A DNA stretch of 9,691 bases from GWC2-56-14 sp043731355 (GTDB lineage: Bacteria; Nitrospirota; UBA9217): positions 1-9,691 of the forward strand of contig JAYTJE010000048.1 of assembly GCA_043731355.1 (NCBI GenBank). Reading direction: 5' to 3'. Positions 1-7,167 of the stretch are shown here, in pieces; position 1 is the first letter of the stretch, and each line of letters starts with the position of its first letter. The notes below the pieces were generated by a model that searched no databases, was not told the origin of the DNA, and worked only from the letters and a program-made list of their open reading frames with translations. The position numbers and the translations under genes are program-made.

Positions 1-17
1 GCTTTAGCCTTGCATTT

Positions 18-70
18 GTACGGTCGGTTCACGAGCGACCGCTCGAAGCAACCCTGAAGGGTTGCCCTAC
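18..70. repeat. REP/BIME-like pair of hairpins
   Basis: Two adjacent hairpins are visible. The left one has 6-bp arms CGGTCG/CGACCG (21-26 and 36-41) around a 9-nt loop and is preceded by GTA. The right one has perfect 7-bp arms GCAACCC/GGGTTGC (48-54 and 59-65) around TGAA. Read on the minus strand, the right hairpin is preceded by GTAG (67-70). A GTAG-type tetranucleotide at the foot of a hairpin is the known signature of REP sequences mobilised by RAYT transposases, and two REPs in opposite orientation form a BIME. It lies just downstream of the Uma2 remnant. There is no T-run, so it is not an obvious intrinsic terminator. Copy number in the genome cannot be seen here. Confidence 0.55.
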
Positions 71-100
71 AAAGGCTTGAAACTGACCTGAGTAGTTACC

Positions 101-247
101 TCAAAACAGCTCTTTCAGCAAAACACGAAAACCCGGCAACGCCTGAGCTTCGACCACTGCGTCGCCGACGAACGTGCCCGCGAGGGCATACTCCCTGTTC
201 TTGAGCTGGTATAAATCCACCATCCTTGCAACAGCCGCGGGCGTCAT
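101..247 (-). pseudogene. C-terminal remnant of a Uma2-family protein
   Basis: This is a 48-codon frame whose ATG overlaps the stop codon of the intact Uma2 gene upstream (ATGA). Its product contains DLYQLKNREYALAG and ends LPGFRVLLKELF. This lines up with the C-terminus of the neighbouring Uma2 protein (ELYANQNGKFTL near residue 145, then GGLEIAAKDVF), and matches the usual ending of Uma2/DUF820 proteins: a 'vxLY' strand, a 'YxLxG' strand and a final 'LPGLxLxLxELF'. The nuclease core (the PD strand and the ExL strand) is absent. I therefore read it as the tail of a second, diverged Uma2 gene left after deletion or recombination. It could still be translated by coupling from the upstream gene, but it cannot be a nuclease on its own. 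Confidence 0.6.
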
Positions 248-807
248 AATTCAGCTTTTCCGAAAACATCCTTTGCCGCAATTTCAAGACCGCCGATAAT
301 TCGTGAAGCGCAGCTCCCCCCTGAATCAACCGATTGGATCAAGGTAAATTTTCCATTTTGATTAGCATAAAGCTCAATGGTTTTTAGGTGTGGATCGACT
401 ATCCAGTATTCCATAACGCCATGCTTCTCATATTTTCTGAACTTCTCCCTCAAGTCATAATACGCCGTCGCGGGAGATAGAATCTCGGCGACAAAGTCAG
501 GCGCGCCCTCTATTTTCTTTTCTCCGATGATATTCGACCGCTCGTTTGAAATGAATATAATATCCGGTTGATACGTGTCTTCCTCGTCAAGATAAACGTC
601 CATGGGAGCGAAAAGGACCAGTCCGAGTTTTTTAGACATCACATAATTCGCAATACCTGTGCCGAGTTTCATTAAAATTATCTGGTGCTTCGTAACCGGC
701 GAAGGCGTCATAATCAGTTCACCCCCTATGAGCTGGCAGGGAGCGCCTTCCGGAAGCGCTGCATAATCTTTATAGGTATATGCCCTTTTATCCAAAGTTG
801 TCTGCAT
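244..807 (-). CDS. Uma2-family (DUF820) putative endonuclease
   Basis: The 187-aa product is full length for the Uma2/DUF820 family, a PD-(D/E)XK-fold group that is widespread in cyanobacteria and other bacteria with many genomic copies and poorly known function. Visible family marks are the N-terminal Y-x-D-Y-x-x-L-P-E-G segment (residues 12-21), the GGELIMTPSP strand (28-37), QPDIIFI with D82, PDFVAEILSP with E108, and DLREKFRKYEKHGVMEYWIVDP (118-139). D82, E108 and K122 are the likely active-site positions. The ATG at 807 has a plausible GGAAAGG-type ribosome site. A putative promoter lies at 856-884. Its stop overlaps the start of a second Uma2 tail (101-247). Substrate is unknown, and assignment to the nuclease fold comes from family knowledge. 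Confidence 0.88.
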   Translation of the reverse strand: MQTTLDKRAYTYKDYAALPEGAPCQLIGGELIMTPSPVTKHQIILMKLGTGIANYVMSKKLGLVLFAPMDVYLDEEDTYQPDIIFISNERSNIIGEKKIEGAPDFVAEILSPATAYYDLREKFRKYEKHGVMEYWIVDPHLKTIELYANQNGKFTLIQSVDSGGSCASRIIGGLEIAAKDVFGKAEL

Positions 808-855
808 GACCGGCCCTTTCCATAACCTCGTGCGCCATATATGCCTGATATTTAT

Positions 856-884
856 ATTCTTTCACACAAGCCTGGCCCTGTCAA
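856..884 (-). promoter_or_regulatory. Candidate sigma-70 promoter for the Uma2 gene
   Basis: On the minus strand there is a perfect -35 TTGACA (884-879). It is followed after 17 nt by AAGAAT (861-856), a 4/6 match to the -10 consensus. An AT-rich stretch with TATAAA follows slightly further down. The start codon is about 45 nt from the expected transcription start. The -35 lies inside the 3' end of the HEAT-like remnant. Confidence 0.35.
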
Positions 885-1074
885 GACCGAATTTCCACGT
901 TCCGCGTGTGAGTCCCACCGCTTTAATGGCGCGCCAGCCGACAAGTGTCTCTTTATCGTAGGAAATCCGCACCAGAAGGCCCACGACGCGCGGTTTGTCC
1001 GTAGCCAGAACCACGAATGCATCAAAGTCATTGGCTTCAAGGGAGAGGTTAATATTTTTTTTCAAGGACTGCAT
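862..1074 (-). pseudogene. Truncated HEAT-repeat-like protein (5' remnant)
   Basis: The frame from ATG 1074 encodes 70 aa. Residues 29-54 (RVVGLLVRISYD followed by KETLVGWRAIKAVG) look like one helical HEAT-type repeat from a family of small proteins common in Desulfobacterota/Nitrospirota. In those relatives, as I remember them, further repeats follow. Here similarity stops abruptly after 'KAVG' (about position 913), and the last 16 residues look like random read-through. The ribosome site is weak (GGA about 6 nt upstream), and a GTG at 1104 is an alternative start. It begins directly after the pil-operon terminator. I infer a gene whose 3' part was lost when the Uma2 segment arrived. It could instead be an intact short protein or a chance ORF. 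Confidence 0.45.
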
Positions 1075-1112
1075 AATTATTCCAGAACCGGAATAAATCT
1101 TCACATCTTCAT

Positions 1113-1148
1113 GAAAAAAATAAAAGGCAGGGCTTCAAGCGCCCTGCC
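1113..1148 (-). terminator. Rho-independent terminator of the pil unit
   Basis: Perfect 8-bp GC-rich arms GGCAGGGC/GCCCTGCC (1126-1133 and 1141-1148) enclose a 7-nt loop. On the minus strand the stem is followed by TTTTATTTTTTT (1125-1114). It begins about 30 nt after the stop of the Ig-like lipoprotein gene, in the right orientation to end the unit containing that gene and pilMNOPQ. Confidence 0.92.
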
Positions 1149-1178
1149 TCGCGACAAATAAATACTCTTGAATTTTAA

Positions 1179-1724
1179 TTACGGCGCTGGCTTCCATCCC
1201 AGTACCGTCCAACTTACGGTATAGGTGTCTCCTATCGCTTTACTATATGCTTGGACCCATGAATCACCAGAAATATCAGCTCCTGGGGTGGTAGAAACCG
1301 ATGGATTCGACACCGGCAACGATTCCGTCATCCAAAACAGCGTAATTGTTCCACTTGCATCGGTAACTCCGGTTATGTGGTTTATCGGCCCCGTACCGGG
1401 ATTTACTACCAAATAGCTGCCAGTCGTATAATAAAAACCATCAGTATAGAAATCAACGCAAACTTTGTTTTTCGGGTTTTTATTTTTATCAAACACGGTA
1501 AATACAAGCGGTGAGTAGCCAATACTATATGACGTGTTAGTAGGTCCAGTAGAAAGTGTAGCGTCAGCTGGCCCGACAATGGAATCCGTGGACACTGCCC
1601 AGTAACCGCCGTTGCATCCGGCGCTGACATCACCTGCCTCTTTACCGCAATTATTAAGGAGCAGAACCGATAACGCCAGCAGCAAAACAAAGGATAAGAC
1701 TTTATATTTTTTAATAGCTTTCAT
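1179..1724 (-). CDS. Putative lipoprotein with bacterial Ig-like domain
   Basis: The start chosen is ATG 1724, which has an excellent GGAGG site 7 nt upstream; a longer frame to 1757 lacks one. The 181-aa product has a basic N-terminus (KAIKKYK), a hydrophobic core (residues 9-23) and then LLLNNC with C26. That is a lipobox-like site, but asparagine at -1 is atypical. The rest is Gly/Ser/Thr/Tyr-rich and beta-like. The segment around 72-130 (VFTVFDKNKNP, CVDFYTDG, TDASGTITLFW) resembles Big_1/invasin-type Ig-like folds, where 'D.nGnPv...V.f.t' precedes 'TdasG'. It lies 114 bp after pilQ with no terminator between, so it may be co-transcribed. It appears more AT-rich than the pil genes, which hints at separate acquisition. 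A surface or pilus-associated role is inference only. I do not recognise a named gene. Confidence 0.75.
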   Translation of the reverse strand: MKAIKKYKVLSFVLLLALSVLLLNNCGKEAGDVSAGCNGGYWAVSTDSIVGPADATLSTGPTNTSYSIGYSPLVFTVFDKNKNPKNKVCVDFYTDGFYYTTGSYLVVNPGTGPINHITGVTDASGTITLFWMTESLPVSNPSVSTTPGADISGDSWVQAYSKAIGDTYTVSWTVLGWKPAP

Positions 1725-1838
1725 AAATAAACCTCCATGCCTTCCTCGCGGATCCATGATCCTCAGCTTTCTAATGGTTATATGCTGAATACTTTAAACG
1801 CTGTCATGCTCTTCACAACCACATGCCGATGGGTAAAC

Positions 1839-4160
1839 CTATATCGCTGCCGCCCGCACAATGCTCGGCTTAACGAATATCAGGAGCTCACGCTTCTGCT
1901 CCGAGGAAGAATTTGTGCGAAACAGCCAGCCGATGAGCGGCAGATCGCCGAAGAACGGCACTTTAGAAACGCTGGCGCCGCGGTCGATGATTAAGATGCC
2001 GCCGATCACCGCTGTTTCCCCGTCATTCAGCAGGATTTCCGTCTGCGCCTCGTTCTTGCGTATCGAAGGCTGGCCATTCACCACAACGGACGCATCCGGG
2101 GCGTTCTTTTTGGCAGTGATCTTCATGAAGATCTTATTGTCAGGCGTAACATGCGGAGTAACCACTAATTCCAGCGTGGCGTCAATGAACTGCACCGACG
2201 TTCCCTGCGCTGACGCACTAAGATAAGGGATAGACACACCTTGAGAAATCTTCGCTTCTTTGTTGTCAAGAGCGCTTACCCGGGGCGTGGATATTACCTT
2301 GCCCTCACCCGTAGTCTCCAGCGCGGACAGAACAAGGTCAAGATTGAACGCCTTGCTGAGCGAGCCAAAAGTGAACCCGACGGCGCCGCCCGCTCCCTGG
2401 CCGGTCGCTGCCGGGAGGTTTACGAGGTATTTCCCAATACCCGAAGGCCCGCTAACCGCACTCGGCGCTCCGGTTACTCCGATCGAATTCGGGAACTGCA
2501 TGCCCGTGGGGTTGCCGGTTCCCGCTCCGGCCTTATAGTCGAGGCCCCACTGCACACCAAGCTCGTGGCTGAAGTTGAGGGTTGCCTCCACGATCCTCGC
2601 CTCGATCATGACCTGCGGAATGGCTTTATCGAGCATCTTGATGAGGGCAAGAGCATCTTCCATGTTACGGGCGATGTCCTTGATAATGATGGTATTGGTC
2701 CGATCGTCCACCACAGTATCGCCGCGGGGAGACAGGGCTTTTTTGAGCGTCGCTTCCAATGTCTTAGCAGGGGCATAGTTTATGGAGACCACCCTGGTCA
2801 CCAGGTCCTCTGCCTTCTTTTTCGATTCTTTTGACTTGAGCTGGTCCTCGGATTCCTTTGTCAATGCCGAGGTGCTTGCAATGCGGAGAATATTTTCCTC
2901 AAGCACGTAGCCCAGGCCGTTCATTCGCAGAATGATGTCCATGGCCTGGTCCCAGGGAATTTTTACCATGCGCACCGTGACCTTTCCCTTCACGTCCGGA
3001 GCAAGGATGATGTTCAGATTCGCAACTTCCGCAAAAAGACGCATCACCGTGATCAGGTCCGCGTCCTGAAGGTCAAGAGAAATTCTTTTGCCGGTAAACT
3101 TATTGCCATCCACGAGCATTTCATTTTCACGGGACAAAGGCTGGATCGAGGAATCCTCAACCGCTTCCTTCGGCGCTGCGGACTGCACGGGAGAAGCTGC
3201 CGGCGCAGGTGCTGGCGCAGCTGCCGCAACCGGGGGAGCTGCAACCTCTTTTTCAGCGGCCGGGGCCGTTTCCGGTGTCCCCGCGGCTTTTTCCTGGACA
3301 GGGACCGCTGCAGTTGCCGCTGGCGCAGCCGCAGCGTTCATGGCGATAATAACGGTATTTCCGCTCGGCGTCACGGTGTATTCCATGGTTTTCGTGAGAT
3401 CGAGCACCACGCGCACTTTTCTTTCGTCGCGGTCCTTATGCTGGCCCACGCGCACCTTGTCGAGACCGCCTTTCCGGACCGGGATCACGCTGGGACGTAC
3501 TTTGCTGATGGCGCCGGGAATGTCAATGACAAGTCTTTTTCCTTCAAGCATGAAGGTGTTCGGCTGCATGGCGCCATTGCCGCTGATAACGACATTGACG
3601 CCGTCCTTCCCTGCCTTTGCCTTCACCGAATTCACCACGGTTGCCGCGTTTTTTGGGGCTTCGGCAGTCGGGGTCGAGACCACGTCAGTGATCGTTGCGG
3701 CGGTGATAACTTCGGTTTCGGCCTTCGCTATGTCCACCGGCCTGGCAAGCTCAACAATGAGCTTTCCGTTGGACTGATATACCTTGGTATCCACAGCCTG
3801 AGTGAGTCCGATCTCAAGGCGCGCAATCGTGTCCATCTGGGTCGGCGTGACCGTACCCATCAGTCCTTTATCCATCTTCAGCGGGTCCTTGAATTTGCTG
3901 ACGTCGGCATCGGGGATATCAACGACTAACCGGAGCGGCTCGGTGAGCTGGAATGACGTATATTGCAGAATGGGATCGCCGCCGGAGATGACCAGCTCGG
4001 TTTTGCCGTCCGTTTCTTGCGGTTCGATCTTGTCAATGACAACCAATTTGGTCCCTTGCGTTGCCGACGGCGTAGTGCCGGCGCAGCCGCTCACCATGAA
4101 GATAAAGGTAACCAGGAGCAGCGCACAGCTTATTTTGATACGGGGTTGAACGGACGTCAT
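1839..4160 (-). CDS. pilQ: Type IV pilus secretin PilQ
   Basis: PilQ forms the outer-membrane ring through which the type IV pilus passes. The 773-aa protein has a signal sequence ending VSGC (C26), so it is predicted to be a lipoprotein. Two AMIN-type peptidoglycan-binding domains follow (about 40-145 and 173-275), then an Ala/Pro-rich linker (276-335). Next are an N0/STN domain (about 355-430, with SLDLQDADLITVMRLFAE), an N1 domain (about 454-512, VVSINYAPAKTL) and the secretin core (516-768). The core shows VMIEARIVEA, GKVISTPRVSALDN, and the closing motifs GETAVIGGI and VPFFGDLPLIGWLF, then ELLIFVKPSIV. The ATG at 4160 overlaps the pilP stop (ATGA) and has a strong GGAGGGG site. It is the last pil gene of the cluster. 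Identification is secure; only the lipid anchor is a prediction. Confidence 0.98.
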   Translation of the reverse strand: MTSVQPRIKISCALLLVTFIFMVSGCAGTTPSATQGTKLVVIDKIEPQETDGKTELVISGGDPILQYTSFQLTEPLRLVVDIPDADVSKFKDPLKMDKGLMGTVTPTQMDTIARLEIGLTQAVDTKVYQSNGKLIVELARPVDIAKAETEVITAATITDVVSTPTAEAPKNAATVVNSVKAKAGKDGVNVVISGNGAMQPNTFMLEGKRLVIDIPGAISKVRPSVIPVRKGGLDKVRVGQHKDRDERKVRVVLDLTKTMEYTVTPSGNTVIIAMNAAAAPAATAAVPVQEKAAGTPETAPAAEKEVAAPPVAAAAPAPAPAASPVQSAAPKEAVEDSSIQPLSRENEMLVDGNKFTGKRISLDLQDADLITVMRLFAEVANLNIILAPDVKGKVTVRMVKIPWDQAMDIILRMNGLGYVLEENILRIASTSALTKESEDQLKSKESKKKAEDLVTRVVSINYAPAKTLEATLKKALSPRGDTVVDDRTNTIIIKDIARNMEDALALIKMLDKAIPQVMIEARIVEATLNFSHELGVQWGLDYKAGAGTGNPTGMQFPNSIGVTGAPSAVSGPSGIGKYLVNLPAATGQGAGGAVGFTFGSLSKAFNLDLVLSALETTGEGKVISTPRVSALDNKEAKISQGVSIPYLSASAQGTSVQFIDATLELVVTPHVTPDNKIFMKITAKKNAPDASVVVNGQPSIRKNEAQTEILLNDGETAVIGGILIIDRGASVSKVPFFGDLPLIGWLFRTNSSSEQKRELLIFVKPSIVRAAAI

Positions 4161-4726
4161 TGCATCCCCTCCTGTTTTTTCCGGAGATTAATAATAATCT
4201 CTCTTCGATCATCAGCGCCCATATAGTTTTTAAATTTCTCTTCAAGCACCAGGGAATCCTGGGTTATCTTTTTCACCACCGCGCGGTTCAGTCCGATCAC
4301 GGACCCGACATGCACAAAATACCCTTTGCCGTCCGGCCCTTCCAGCATGGCCTTATATCCGAAGCCGCCCCAGAGTATCCCGCTCATTTTAAATTCACTG
4401 ACTGCATAGCGCTCCAGCGGCGGGAGGCTGGACGTGCTGAGCTGCTTGCTCTCGCGGCTTACAATAGGAGCAAAGGGATCGCGCCGGCCCGCGGGATCGT
4501 AAACATACTCGGCAGCGCTCTGCATGGGAACAACCACCCCCGCTGTCTGCGTCATTTGTGATGTGACCGCCTGCGTCGCCCGTTTCGCCGCATCCGTCGG
4601 CGAGCTGGCGGTGTTCTCCGATTCAGAGCAGCCGACGCTGACTACCAGCAATGCTGCCAGGAAACCGAAGCGCATTCCCCTGAGCTTATTGGATCTTTTT
4701 TGCAGGTGCATTTTGCGCTGTTTCAA
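4157..4726 (-). CDS. pilP: Type IV pilus assembly lipoprotein PilP
   Basis: PilP is an inner-membrane lipoprotein that links the PilN/PilO complex to the periplasmic domains of PilQ. The product is 189 aa from a TTG at 4726, with GGAG 7 nt upstream, overlapping pilO by 41 bp. The signal ends SVGC (C33), then a disordered Ser/Thr/Ala-rich stretch is followed by the family motif GRRDPFAP (about 80-87) and a C-terminal beta domain (about 105-185, with GILWGGFGYKAMLEGPDGKG and VHVGSVIG). The signal n-region is long for a lipoprotein. Alternative starts are ATG 4711 (no clear ribosome site) and ATG 4675, where the GGGGA sits too close to the ATG but the signal would be compact. The start is therefore uncertain. 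The stop overlaps the pilQ start. Confidence 0.95.
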   Translation of the reverse strand: MKQRKMHLQKRSNKLRGMRFGFLAALLVVSVGCSESENTASSPTDAAKRATQAVTSQMTQTAGVVVPMQSAAEYVYDPAGRRDPFAPIVSRESKQLSTSSLPPLERYAVSEFKMSGILWGGFGYKAMLEGPDGKGYFVHVGSVIGLNRAVVKKITQDSLVLEEKFKNYMGADDRREIIINLRKKQEGMQ

Positions 4727-5303
4727 CTTTTTTCTCCGCAGCGGCGAACGTCATAGCCGTACAATTAATGGTAATCTCCATTGCCCCGTCCGGTCTCGCC
4801 TTCGGCGAACCCATCTTGATGTTCAATATATTCACGATGCGCTTCACCTTGCCTATGCTGTCAAAAAACAGCCCAACATTATGGTACGCGCCTACCAGGT
4901 CTACCGCAATGGGAATTTCTTCATAGAGGCCGCTCGAATGGGTCCGCCGCTTTTCGGGTTTCCACAGCTTGAGCATAAGGCCGGACTTATTCACGAGGCC
5001 CTGAAGCTCGCCGAGCAGCGTCGACACTTCTTTTTCCTCGGGCAGCTGCTCTGAGAGGACCTTCAGTTTCGCATTCAGCGCAACGACCTCCTGCTCGAGT
5101 TCAGCCAGTTTCTTGATCCGTTCGTCATTGCTCCGTATCGTTGTCTCTGTCTCGCTTAGGACCTTCTCATTTGCTCTGATTTCGGAGATCATTGGGATAT
5201 AAATAAAATAGATGAATAGTCCGCCCATCAAGCACAGGAGCCCGAGGAAAACATAAAGCCGGGTTTTTACGGGGATCTTCTGTATTTTATCGACGAAACC
5301 CAT
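4686..5303 (-). CDS. pilO: Type IV pilus inner-membrane protein PilO
   Basis: PilO dimerises with PilN in the inner membrane and binds PilP, forming the alignment subcomplex. The 205-aa product has a short cytoplasmic N-terminus, one membrane helix (about 15-37, LYVFLGLLCLMGGLFIYFIY), a periplasmic coiled coil rich in Glu/Lys/Leu (about 42-90), and a ferredoxin-like domain (about 95-190). That domain contains the LPEEKEVSTLLGELQ and YEEIPIAVDLVG segments typical of PilO. The C-terminus is an Ala/Lys-rich tail. The ATG shares one base with the pilN stop (TAATG), and GGAGAG lies just upstream, so translation is coupled. Length matches the family. Confidence 0.97.
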   Translation of the reverse strand: MGFVDKIQKIPVKTRLYVFLGLLCLMGGLFIYFIYIPMISEIRANEKVLSETETTIRSNDERIKKLAELEQEVVALNAKLKVLSEQLPEEKEVSTLLGELQGLVNKSGLMLKLWKPEKRRTHSSGLYEEIPIAVDLVGAYHNVGLFFDSIGKVKRIVNILNIKMGSPKARPDGAMEITINCTAMTFAAAEKKVETAQNAPAKKIQ

Positions 5304-5851
5304 TACTCTCCTTTGAACTTGAACTGAAGTTTGTACACATAGACGTCAACACTGTCCACCTTGGCCTGCCTCGACTCAAGGAGCAGGACCTCGGAAAAAA
5401 ACCGGTCCGCTTTAAGGTTGTCTACAAAACGCACCACTTCGTTGTTTGAAAAGGCCGAGCCCTCGATATTCACCTGGCCGGCGGCTTCCGCAAGCGAAGT
5501 AAGGTTGGTCCCCTTGGGCAATGCCCTGCTGACCTTGTCAAGAAGCTTTACCGGGCCGCTTTGATTCTTTTTCAGCTGTTCAATGACGTTGATCTTTTCC
5601 AGGACCTTTTTCCGGTCCTCCTCAACATTGACGACCTTCTCTAACTTTTTTTTCTGATCCGCGGCCGTTGCTTTTGCGGCGTTCACCTTCTCTTGCAATT
5701 CGGCGGCCTGAGCGGTCAATTTCATCCAGAAGAACGCAATGCCGCCCACACTCAGCGTCAACAGCAATATGCCGATAACCAGCTGCTGCTGCAGTTCGGT
5801 CAGTTTCTTCGGAGGTTTCCGCTTGGTCGGGAGGAGATTTATCTTTATCAT
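5303..5851 (-). CDS. pilN: Type IV pilus inner-membrane protein PilN
   Basis: PilN joins cytoplasmic PilM to the PilO/PilP complex. The start is taken as ATG 5851, overlapping the pilM stop (ATGA), because the product then begins MIKINLLP. This INLLP peptide is the conserved tail that docks in a groove of PilM. A longer frame to 5896 would bury it behind 15 unrelated residues. The 182-aa protein has a cytoplasmic Lys/Pro-rich segment, one membrane helix (about 24-43), a coiled coil (about 48-95, Glu/Lys-rich) and a ferredoxin-like periplasmic domain (about 100-180, with LPKGTNLTSL and VNIEGSAFSN). A GGAGG lies about 11 nt upstream of the ATG and a GGGGA nearer. Confidence 0.97.
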   Translation of the reverse strand: MIKINLLPTKRKPPKKLTELQQQLVIGILLLTLSVGGIAFFWMKLTAQAAELQEKVNAAKATAADQKKKLEKVVNVEEDRKKVLEKINVIEQLKKNQSGPVKLLDKVSRALPKGTNLTSLAEAAGQVNIEGSAFSNNEVVRFVDNLKADRFFSEVLLLESRQAKVDSVDVYVYKLQFKFKGE

Positions 5852-6900
5852 CGGTCCCCGGGCCTCCTCATGGCAAGCCCCACCGCCACGGCGCACAGCG
5901 GCGCCACCTCTTCAATGAGGGCGGGGTCAAAGCGCTTTGGGTCAACTTTCAGGTTTTTGAACGGGTTCGTAACTTCCACCGGTATCTCGAGCCGCTCCGA
6001 GAGGACGGTGCTGAACTGTCCGATCCGTGCGCATCCTCCCGAGACCAGCACCCGCGCGACCTGCTCATTGCCGGTCGTGGAGCGGAAGAACTCGAAGGAC
6101 CGCTGCGTCTCGGCCACAATGTCCTCGGTGACCGTGGCGATCGCGGCGGTCAGCTGTTCCTTGTCCGCCCCCTCCACGTCCTCGCCCCGCTTCACCTTCT
6201 CTGCGTCCTCGTAGGACAGCCCGAAATCGCGCTGCAGCGCCTCGGTGTAGCGGTTGCCGCCAACCGTGATGTCGCGGGTAAAGATCGATACGCCGTCCTT
6301 AAGAATATTGATGTTCATCACGGACGCCCCGATATTAAGAAGGGCCGTTGCGCCTGACTCCATGTCATAGTTCAGTTCATACATATTGGCCAGGGCAAAG
6401 GCGTCCACATCCATGACCACGGGCTCAAGCCCCGCTTCCTTTACCAGGTTGATATAATCGTTGATCTTGTCTTTCTTCACCGCCACCAGCAGAACGTCCG
6501 CCTGGCCCTCGGTGGCGGCGGGGCCCAGCTTCTGAAAATCGACGTTCACATCGTCGATGGAGAAGGGAATGTATTGTTCGGCCTCCCACTTGATGGACTC
6601 GGCAAGCTCTTCGTCGGTCATGTCGGCAACGGATACCCGTTTAATGATCACCGAACTCCCGGAAACCGATATGACCACGCTCTTGGTCGAGACCTTCTGC
6701 TGCGCCAGCAGTTCTTTGATCGCCTCGACGACCCGGCCGGCGTCCATGACCGCGCCTTCAACGATGACCTCGGGCGGCAGGGGTATCATGCCGAACTTGA
6801 CAAGCTGGTAGTTCTTCTCCGACCCCTTCAGCTGCACCAGCTTGATGAAGGTGGATCCGATGTCCAGCGCTACTGGTTCTGTTTTTCTCGCAAAGAGCAT
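5848..6900 (-). CDS. pilM: Type IV pilus assembly actin-like ATPase PilM
   Basis: PilM is the cytoplasmic actin/FtsA-fold protein that binds ATP and the PilN N-terminus. The 350-aa product shows phosphate-1 motif VALDIGSTFIKLVQL (10-24, D13), the PilM signature WEAEQYIPF (105-113), phosphate-2 region ALLNIGAS (187-194) and adenosine motif VLVSGGCARI (284-293). A family-typical NPFKNLKVD segment lies near 312, and the C-terminal helix CAVAVGLAMRRPGD ends the protein. ATG 6900 has GGAGAG a few bases upstream. It begins 22 bp after the MerR-type gene and overlaps pilN by 4 bp, so it belongs to the same transcript. Confidence 0.98.
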   Translation of the reverse strand: MLFARKTEPVALDIGSTFIKLVQLKGSEKNYQLVKFGMIPLPPEVIVEGAVMDAGRVVEAIKELLAQQKVSTKSVVISVSGSSVIIKRVSVADMTDEELAESIKWEAEQYIPFSIDDVNVDFQKLGPAATEGQADVLLVAVKKDKINDYINLVKEAGLEPVVMDVDAFALANMYELNYDMESGATALLNIGASVMNINILKDGVSIFTRDITVGGNRYTEALQRDFGLSYEDAEKVKRGEDVEGADKEQLTAAIATVTEDIVAETQRSFEFFRSTTGNEQVARVLVSGGCARIGQFSTVLSERLEIPVEVTNPFKNLKVDPKRFDPALIEEVAPLCAVAVGLAMRRPGDR

Positions 6901-6922
6901 GTTCTCTCCGGCACTCGCCTGG

Positions 6923-7123
6923 CTAAACGGTATTCTTGCCCCTGATGATTTTATCTATGGCTTTCAGATTGTTCTCAGTATACAATCTCCAGCCGCGCCA
7001 ATCGCGCTCCACCCCGTCCAGTATCCCCTGGCTCTCCCACCGGAACAATGTAGCGCGTGAGATGTCATACTTGTCGCAGATTTCGCTGGTTTTGTATTTC
7101 TTAGGTTGTTTGCGTGTAACCAT
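6923..7123 (-). CDS. Small MerR-type helix-turn-helix regulator
   Basis: The 66-aa product is just a winged-helix DNA-binding unit. YKTSEICDKYDISRATLFRW (10-29) forms the helix-turn-helix, and VERDWRGWRLYTENN (38-52) is the wing, typical of the MerR_1/HTH_17 superfamily. There is no room for the long dimerisation helix or an effector domain of classical MerR proteins. The start ATG 7123 is preceded by an AGAGGG site. A longer frame to 7180 would add 19 Ile/Thr-rich residues read from the promoter and operator DNA, so I reject it. It is the first gene of the pil unit, 22 bp before pilM, and an inverted repeat covers its promoter, which suggests autoregulation. It could alternatively act as an excisionase-like architectural protein. 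Confidence 0.85.
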   Translation of the reverse strand: MVTRKQPKKYKTSEICDKYDISRATLFRWESQGILDGVERDWRGWRLYTENNLKAIDKIIRGKNTV

Positions 7124-7167
7124 GCTACCCTCTCTATGAACAATAATACGGATAGTGATAGTAAGTA

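Noticed and set aside
96..329. 77-aa minus-strand frame at the left end
   Set aside because: It overlaps the intact Uma2 gene in another frame and has a Cys/Arg-rich random composition. The real signal there is the 48-codon Uma2 tail.
2241..2834. 197-aa plus-strand ORF opposite pilQ
   Set aside because: Shadow of the secretin-domain coding region, with no ribosome site or motif support.
3088..3777. 229-aa plus-strand ORF opposite pilQ
   Set aside because: It is the antisense of the AMIN and Ala/Pro-rich part of pilQ. The Ala/Ser/Thr-rich composition is explained by reading GC-rich codons backwards, and no family motif is seen.
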